This document shows positions 7,671 through 13,821 of a stretch of 13,821 bases of DNA, in pieces. This stretch comes from Conidiobolus incongruus B7586 (taxonomy: Eukaryota > Entomophthoromycota > Entomophthoromycetes > Entomophthorales > Conidiobolaceae), in assembly GCA_000697335.1 (NCBI GenBank), contig JNEM01014382.1:1-13821 (forward strand). Direction: 5' to 3'. Within the stretch, counting starts at the first letter, position 1, and each line of letters opens with the position of its first letter. The notes under the pieces were generated by a model. The model had not been told where the DNA came from. It saw nothing but the letters and a program-made list of their open reading frames with translations, and ran no database searches. The translations under genes were made by a program, and so were the position numbers.

Positions 7671-8713
7671 TTATCATTTTCTAATTAAAACATATTCTGA
7701 ATCTTTAAAATGATAGTGGATAAAAAGTTTTGATATTGACATTTTTAAATTCAAACACCCTAGAATCGCATTTTTCGCTGTAATTAATAAAATGGTTCAA
7801 TATGTATGTATAAATTATTTAATCAATCGGATTTTTAATAAAATAGAATACTCATTAATCAATAAATACCAGAATTCAAAGTTGTTGAATCAATCGATCC
7901 TTTTGTTTTTGCTCTAGTTTACTTTGGTTTATAGCTAACAAGAATTTAAGATCATTTTCGCAATTGACTGATAGCCAGTGTGCCAGAAAATGTTAATTTA
8001 TAAAACTACTAAGTAGAATATTAGTATGGAAAAATTTATAATATTTGAGCATATATTTACAGATATTCAGGCATCTTACCTCTGCTTAAATATTCATTTT
8101 TTGTTTGATATATTTAAAATTAAGCTTGTTTTTTAAAATAAAAAAATATTTTAGTCAATTAGGTTATATATCAAGAATCAGATATATGAAACTAGAATTA
8201 TGTTCCTCAATGGTGCAAAATGTATAATCATTTTCAATATTTGCAGTTATGATTTCACCAAATCAATTAAAGTAAGATTTTTTTCATTTCAACTTTTATG
8301 GGATATCAATATTGATATTTTGTGACTTTCAAAAGATCATTTGAAATAATGTTCAAAATCTGTTGATATAATAATAACACAATAATCCTAATTTATTTTT
8401 TTCATTATATTAAATGTGACTTATGTAATTATTAAAAAATATATTATTTATAAATTATATTATAAACATTTATTTTTCACTTTTATAAATTCAAAATGCG
8501 TGACTTATGAATAATCCCATTAAATTTTAATACGTATAAAATTTATTTTTCTAAGTAATTCACTTGTTTTAATCATTAACCAAACAATATTTATTAATTC
8601 ACTACTTGAAATCATTGATTTATAAAACTGATTAAAACAACATAACTATCGCATCAAAATTTTTCAATATTTATAAAACCCTAATTTATTATTGATTAAT
8701 ATTTACATCAATA
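7671..8713. other. Spacer: upstream region of AP-3 delta
   Basis: This 1.04-kb stretch holds the AP-3 delta promoter and a possible decayed coding stretch (listed separately). GTGACTTATG occurs twice, at 8416-8425 and 8500-8509, on the same strand 84 bp apart. AAAACCCTAA lies at 8675-8684, 29 bases before the ATG, and resembles a telomere-repeat-like promoter box. No TATA box is convincing. CpG density is normal (eight). Confidence 0.55.
7876..8262 (-). pseudogene. Possible decayed coding stretch, unrecognised
   Basis: One minus-strand frame runs for 129 codons with four internal stops, where AT-rich random DNA would have about eleven. It has long open runs of protein-like composition, including GEIITANIENDYTFCTIEEH near the start and HWLSVNCENDLKF followed by LEQKQKDRLIQQL before the final stop. 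There is no ATG at the front and no splice site that removes the stops, so it is not a working gene as seen. A GAG|GTAAGA donor, a TACTAAT branch-like site and a TTAG acceptor lie inside, but using them does not give an open frame. No family is recognised. Chance is not excluded, since both strands have open runs here. Confidence 0.3.
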
Positions 8714-11700
8714 ATGTTTCAAAAAAATTTAACAGATTTAATTAGAGGCATTCGTTCTCATAAAAACAATCCTGAAAAGTATATTTTGCAACAGTTAGAA
8801 GACCTGAGAAATGAATTGAAGAGTACTGATCTTAATGTCAAGACTATTGCCCTATCAAAATTAAATTATGTAAGTTACATACATAGACTGCTTTAGAAAT
8901 TATTTTTATTACAATTTCATCCAGTTATCACACAGTTTACTTTTTTAGCTCATTCTTCAATATCATTTATATTTATACCTTAATTTTCATTTTTTTCTAT
9001 AAGATATCGCTGTTTTTGATACAACTTAATTCCAAATTACTAATTTCATCTTTATCTGCTGAGAATATTCATTTTTATTCTTTCCTCGTCTATAATAAAT
9101 TTACAATTTAAAACCTATTACTAATCTTTAATTTATAGTTGCAAATGTTTGGACACCAGACTCATTGGGCGAGTTTTCACATTGTAGAAGTAATGGCCTC
9201 TCCTAATTTATCTCAAAAGCGCATAGGATACCTTACTGCATCTTGTACTTTTAGACAAGATACCGAAGTATTGATGCTCACTATGAATTTAGTCAAAAAG
9301 GTAAATTCAAAGGCAACCTTAGGATATATTAATTTTAATTTGTTTAATATTAGGATTTATTAGCACCCAATCCATTCGAAGTGGGTATTGCTTTAGGAGG
9401 CTTAGCTCAGTTTATGACCCCTGATCTTGCTCAATTTTTGGTCCAAGATTTGCTCACTTTACTCAATCACAGTCGACCCTACGTAAGAAAGAGAGCAGTC
9501 CTTACTCTCTATCCATTGTTTTTAAAATTTCCTCAAGGTTTAAGATTAGGATTTCCTAGACTCAAGGAAAAACTAGAAGATAGCGATCCTTCAGTTGTAT
9601 CCAGCGCTGTCAATGTTATATGTGAACTAGCTAGAAAGAACCCAGAAAACTTTCTTGGCTTAGCTCCTCAATTTTATCACTTATTGACAACCAGCGGCAA
9701 CAATTGGATGATCATCAAAGTAGTCAAGCTATTGGGGGCTTTGACTCCTTTAGAGCCTAGGCTTGCTAAGAAACTCATGGTGCCATTAAGAAACTTGATC
9801 GAAACTACTCCCGCAATGTCCTTGCTCTACGAGTGTATTCACACTGTAATTTCAGGTGGCCTTCTTCATCCAAGTCTTGGTGACGCTGCCAGAGAACTTG
9901 CCAATTTATGTTCCATCAAGTTGAAGCTCTTCTTAGAAGATCGCGATCAAAATTTGAAATACATTGGGCTAGTCGCACTTGAAGGATTGTTGTCATTATA
10001 TTCAGAACTTTCAAGAGATCACCACTCCTTAGTGATTGCATGCTTAGATGATTTTGATTATTCTGTAAGAGTTCGTGCTTTATCTTTAGTTAAAGTAATG
10101 GGAAGAAGAGATTATTTGGCCGAGGTTTTCAAGCGATTGATGAATCAATTGGGCGATGTGCAGGTTCATGAGACTACCACAGTTTCCTCCCCAAATACCG
10201 AAGAGCTAGGCTTTGTTATGACTGACAATTACAGAAAAATGGTTGTAGACTCTATTTTAGCTATGGGAGCCAAAGATACATATAATAACATTCCAAATTT
10301 TGAATGGTATTTAGCTGTTTTAGTCGATTTGACTTATTTGGCCGGAGTTGATGTAGGAGATCAGCTTAGCTATCAATTCTTAGATGTTTCCGTTCGCGTT
10401 AAGTCTGTAAGATCCCACGCTGTTCGATTTGCTACTCGACTCCTCCAAGATACTTCGCTTCTTGAAAAAATTGATTCCCCGGCTACTAACATCAAAATTC
10501 TATTTGCTGCTGCTTGGGTTTGTGGCGAATATAATGAGCATCTTATGAACCCTGAAGTAATTTTAACTTATTTATTCCGTCCTCAGACTCCAAGACTTCC
10601 ATTCGATGTTCAATCTGCGTATCTTCAAGCTTCTCTCAAGATTTACTATAGATTTGCCACTCAGTTAGATTGGTCTTCTTCCGATGCATCTTTCAACGAA
10701 TTCCAAAAAGTGACCAATAATCTTTTGAAGTCACTTGAGCCATTGACCACGTCAATTGATGTTGAAGTTCAAGAACGTGCCTGTAACCTGGTTGAAATCT
10801 TAAAGGTGATTCAATTCTATATTGCTCAAAACCCCAATATGGCAGATAAATTCTTAGGAGAGCTCTCTTCTCTTTTCCAAACATACGAACTCAATGCTGT
10901 TGCTCCTAAGGCCCAAAGTAAAGTTCCTACTCCTGAAGATTTGGATTTAGACTCCTGGATTCACTCCCCTCCTCCCAAGCCCAAAACCAAATCTATTAAT
11001 GCATTTGAAAAATCTGAGGCCGAGAAAGATACCCAAATTTATCATTCAGAAACTACACCCATTAATAAATCTTCTGAAACCCCAGAAGCGAAGAAACGTC
11101 AGCTCTTGAGGAAGAAGAGAATTCAAAACGATCCCTTCTACATTGATGACAGAACCTATTTCGATGACCGCGACAGTAACGATAAGCTCTTGCCTGATGT
11201 TGACTCCATCCCCATCGTTAAGCTTTCTGAGGAAGATATACATGTAACTTCTCATGGAAGAAGACTCGAGTCCAACTTAATCTATCAAGCCAGTGCCACT
11301 TCTCCCAAATCCAAAAAGAAAGGTAAGAAGCTTAAGGAGCCGAAAATCGAAATTGATCAAGGAGAAATGCCCGATGGTGCTCTTGAATCTGATGGAGAAA
11401 ATAGTAGATCCAAGCTCAAATTGAAGAAACAAGATGATAAGCCTGCTGTCAAAGATCTTCTTGATATTGATACCAGCTCATTGAGTAAAGTTGATTTAAC
11501 CACTCCCTTGCAGGAAGATGAGAAACTTCCGCAAATACAAGCATATTTGACTCCTGATCAATTGAGACAACAGCAGGAAGCTCTATACAGGGAACAACAA
11601 AAGCCTTCTAAATCCAAAAAAGAGGACAAAGGCAAAGAAAAGAAAAAGAAAAAGAAAGTCAAGGGAGCCGATAAACAGCCATCCGGCTCTGGTTCAATTG

Positions 11701-12842
11701 ACTTGAATGACCTTGATCCTATCATGTCTTCCGAAAAGAAAACCCGAAAGAAAAAATCTAAGCGTGCCGAATCAGAGATTAGTCCATCTCAAGACAATCG
11801 AGGTGAAATCAAGGCATTTGCAGATCCTCAATTGATTGAAGTGACCAATGCAGTTGTTGGCACACCCCAATTAGAAGGAACAATGCTTACTCCCCCTACA
11901 TCTAGCCCTATTCTTGATGTTCAATCCGATCGCAAAGGATTAGCACTACCATTCGAAATCAAGCAGATGCCTTCTACGATGCAAGCAGTCAATACCGATA
12001 ATATTAAGGTAGAAGTTCATTTTGAGATTGGACAAAGTGGCTCCAATTACGAGCTTTTCCAATCTTATCCATCTACGCCTTCTCCCACATTGGTTACCAA
12101 GTTCAGCCTGAGAAATACTAGCCAAGGTGACGATTTGAGCGATATTGAACTCGACTTTTTAGAAACTCCGGACATCAAGGTCCAAGGACTGAATACTTGG
12201 AACCTTCTCAAAGTTGATGGTGATATCCCAGTCGGCCATACGAAGCAAGTGGATGTCCAGCTGGTCCCTGTGGATCCTGAGCTAATCTCCAATTTCAATC
12301 TCAATGGCTCCATCTCTTATACTTGTTACCCCACTGGTATTCGTAACAATCATCAGTTCAATCTGAACATTCCAATCCGATCTTGGCTTGTTTCTCCTAA
12401 CGATCTTGGCTCAATCTCCCCTGAGGAATTTGAGCAATTGGTTCAAGAAGGCATATTGAATCAATCAGATGTCCTAGTCTTTGAATTGGGCGAAGTTATT
12501 TCACTCAATAGGGACTATGACTATCAATCATGGTTCAATACATGGCTCCCCAAGTTGACCTACGATTGGCTTAAGTTCCAAATCGTCCAGCAGATTGAAG
12601 GCCATGCAGTGACTATATTAGGTGAAACCGTAAGGGGAGACAAAGTCGTAGCGATGGTCAAACAGGTCGTCAATATAGCCGATACTAATTCCCAGAGTCT
12701 GTTAGATTCCTCTGCTCCTGGCGACTCGGGTGTTGATGTTAAAATCAAAATCGAATTCAAGGGCCAGAATAGAGAATTGGTTAGAGCTCTTTCTAGAGAA
12801 GCTCGTTCATTTTTTGAATGGTGGTTCCGTCCAATAGAATAA
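8714..12842 (+). CDS. APL5: AP-3 adaptor complex subunit delta
   Basis: Exons 8714-8869, 9139-9300 and 9354-12842 encode 1268 aa, slightly longer than human AP3D1. Delta is a large subunit of the AP-3 heterotetramer, which sorts cargo from Golgi/endosome to the vacuole or lysosome. The N-terminal adaptin trunk of helical repeats (about 20-618) includes WASFHIVEVMASP, SQKRIGYLTAS, RPYVRKRAVLTLYPLFLKFP, VNVICELARKNPENFL and NNWMIIKVVKLLGALTPLEP. It reads through both splice junctions in the order seen in AP3D1. A hydrophilic hinge follows: a Pro-rich SPPPKPKTK (about 643), NDPFYIDD (about 699) plus IPIVKLS matching the BLVR region of AP3D1, LLDID (808-812), and lysine-rich tracts near 858-880 and 905-912. 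The C-terminal ear spans about 985-1268. The first ATG matches the family N-terminus. The frame is intact. Confidence 0.96.
8870..9138 (+). other. AP-3 delta intron 1 (269 bp)
   Basis: The donor is GTAAGT, a strong TACTAAT branch-like site lies near 9119, and the acceptor is TTTATAG. A phase-0 junction joins ALSKLNY to LQMFGHQTHWASF, as in other delta adaptins. It is about five times longer than the other introns here. I saw no C/D-box snoRNA signature or open frame inside it. Confidence 0.92.
9301..9353 (+). other. AP-3 delta intron 2 (53 bp)
   Basis: The donor is GTAAAT and the acceptor is AATATTAG. A phase-0 junction joins MNLVKK to DLLAPNPFEVGIALGG, the conserved KDL-SPN-EVGLAL run of delta adaptins. 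Reading into the intron gives a stop soon after. Confidence 0.92.
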
Positions 12843-12919
12843 GTATATTTCTCTATTATTTATTTAAAATTTAATAAATCACATTTTATCATCATTAATA
12901 TAATTTTCATCAGTATGCG
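12843..12919 (+). terminator. AP-3 delta 3' end region
   Basis: AATAAA lies at 12873-12878, 31 bases after the stop, and is the likely polyadenylation signal. The last CpG of the window is at 12918-12919. Just after it a perfect 14-bp palindrome GATCTTGCAAGATC occupies 12921-12934. Confidence 0.45.
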
Positions 12920-13048
12920 TGATCTTGCAAGATCTACTAATTTTTCTAGATAGCTAATAAAATTATTCCAATATTGTTATATTCTTCAATATGTTACAAA
13001 ATTTAATTCATACATGAAATAATTTATGAATTTGTGAAATTATTTTTA

Positions 13049-13210
13049 ATTTGTAATAAAATTGTGGAAACTACAATTTAATTGATATTAAATATATTAC
13101 TTTAGTAAAAAATGGCAAATTTTTTAATTTCTGATTTTTCAAACATATTCCTGGTTTTGAAATATTAATCATATATAAAATATATAAGAGAATTAATATC
13201 TTTAATTTAA
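13049..13210 (+). repeat. Small coding-like repeat, copy C
   Basis: On the plus strand, ATG at 13112 begins MANFLISDFSNIFLVLK, the same core as copies A and B but on the opposite strand. Similarity extends upstream (LILNILL, stops, KM against MILINHLRIEKM in copy A) and downstream (SYIKYIREL against IYKINRRL in copy B). It is interrupted by several stops, so it is a decayed fragment. The parent element is not recognised. Confidence 0.6.
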
Positions 13211-13570
13211 AATTTGAGGTTAAATTTAATTATGCTTAAATTAGATAATTATCATCAAAGGCCTTTTATTTTAATATTACTAAATCTTAACCATAAAACT
13301 TTTAAAATCATTTAAGATTTGTAAATAACTTATGAAAAAATTCTTTATCTAAATTGCCACTTTAATAAGAATATTTTTTAAAATTTACTTAAATTTAAAA
13401 ATTTAATTTTTATTGCTATCCTTTTATTATTTTATAAACAAATATTGAAAAATATATTTTTATTTCAGTTAAAAATTTATTTAGGTAATATAATTTTACT
13501 TTATATTTTAAATAATAGGAATTTTTTGCAATTAAAAATAAATAAACATTTTAATATAATATATATATAT

Positions 13571-13821
13571 AAATAGTAATATAACAAAAATTAATAGTTT
13601 TTTTATTATTAATAAAATTTAGCTATATTTTTAACAAACTTTTAACACTTAATAAATAGTTTTTTATTAATGATTAATATTTGATATTTTATAAATTAAT
13701 TATATTTTTTATAAAAATTTCTTGTTTTATAAGCTAACTTTTTAATTATTTAAAACAATTATAATCATATAGGATTTAATTTAAAGAATATATTAAATAT
13801 GGTAATTTTTTTATTTTTTTA
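13571..13821 (-). mobile_element. Second copy of the decayed Tc1/mariner-like element, transposase 3' part
   Basis: From about 13600 to the window end the sequence aligns with 30-252 in the same orientation. The first 30 bases of one clear stretch (GCTATATTTTTAA...) differ at four positions, all C/T exchanges. Later stretches are more diverged but stay collinear. It would correspond to the last 70-80 codons of the minus-strand transposase. The rest lies beyond the window. Confidence 0.55.

Larger units (their letters stand above)
12920..13821. repeat. CpG-free relic block, right flank
   Basis: There is no CG dinucleotide in these 902 bases. The block contains copy C of the small coding-like repeat and the second transposase tail. 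From 13211 to about 13570 I see only AT-rich DNA with no supported feature. Confidence 0.75.

Noticed and set aside
7474-7677. 67-aa open frame across the tRNA
   Set aside because: It is a chance frame covering a complete tRNA-Arg gene and AT-rich flank.
7876-8262. Spliced gene using the internal GTAAGA donor and TTAG acceptor
   Set aside because: Removing that interval leaves stops before and after the junction, and no start codon precedes it.
9139-9363. Separate gene starting inside AP-3 delta
   Set aside because: It is exon 2 plus intron read-through. The residues continue the adaptin trunk from exon 1.
10693-12760. Several minus-strand frames inside the AP-3 delta gene
   Set aside because: They are antisense shadows of the conserved coding strand with no independent protein character.
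1-13821. A new multi-gene biological system
   Set aside because: The five functional genes are familiar, unrelated housekeeping or metabolic genes with separate promoters. Nothing suggests a coordinated novel cluster.

Overview
The window is nuclear DNA of a very AT-rich eukaryote. Spliceosomal introns are short (53-65 bp, one of 269 bp), intergenic DNA is AT-rich, and the genes form a fungal-style set: a cytochrome P450, NPR2, a p24 cargo receptor and AP-3 delta. I infer an early-diverging fungus, possibly an entomophthoralean such as Conidiobolus. That name is a guess from gene style and base composition, not a match.

Layout: (1) 1-1779 is a gene-free block with no CpG at all. It holds the wreck of what looks like a Tc1/mariner-type transposase (minus strand) and two copies of a small coding-like repeat. 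(2) 1780-2994 is ordinary spacer and the promoter of a P450 gene. (3) 2995-4742 (+) is a five-exon P450 that looks intact after splicing (506 aa). (4) 4799-5965 (-) is NPR2, convergent with the P450 and only 56 bp from it. (5) 6766-7359 (-) is a p24/EMP24-family gene. (6) 7598-7670 (-) is tRNA-Arg(ACG). (7) 7876-8262 (-) is a possible decayed coding stretch in the spacer before AP-3 delta. (8) 8714-12842 (+) is the AP-3 delta adaptin gene, three exons, 1268 aa. (9) 12920-13821 is again CpG-free. It holds a third copy of the small repeat and, at the very end, a second copy of the transposase tail in the same orientation as the one at position 1.

The host genes do not form a pathway or cluster. 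Two concern endomembrane and vacuolar trafficking (p24 in ER-Golgi COPII/COPI traffic, AP-3 in Golgi/endosome to vacuole traffic). NPR2 belongs to GATOR1/SEACIT, which acts on the vacuolar membrane to restrain TORC1. That is a loose shared theme and nothing in the sequence ties them together. I see no new multi-gene system. The most informative unexpected signal is that an 11-kb gene island carrying normal CpG is bounded on both sides by CpG-free relic DNA made of related repeats, which suggests cytosine methylation and deamination of repeats in this genome.
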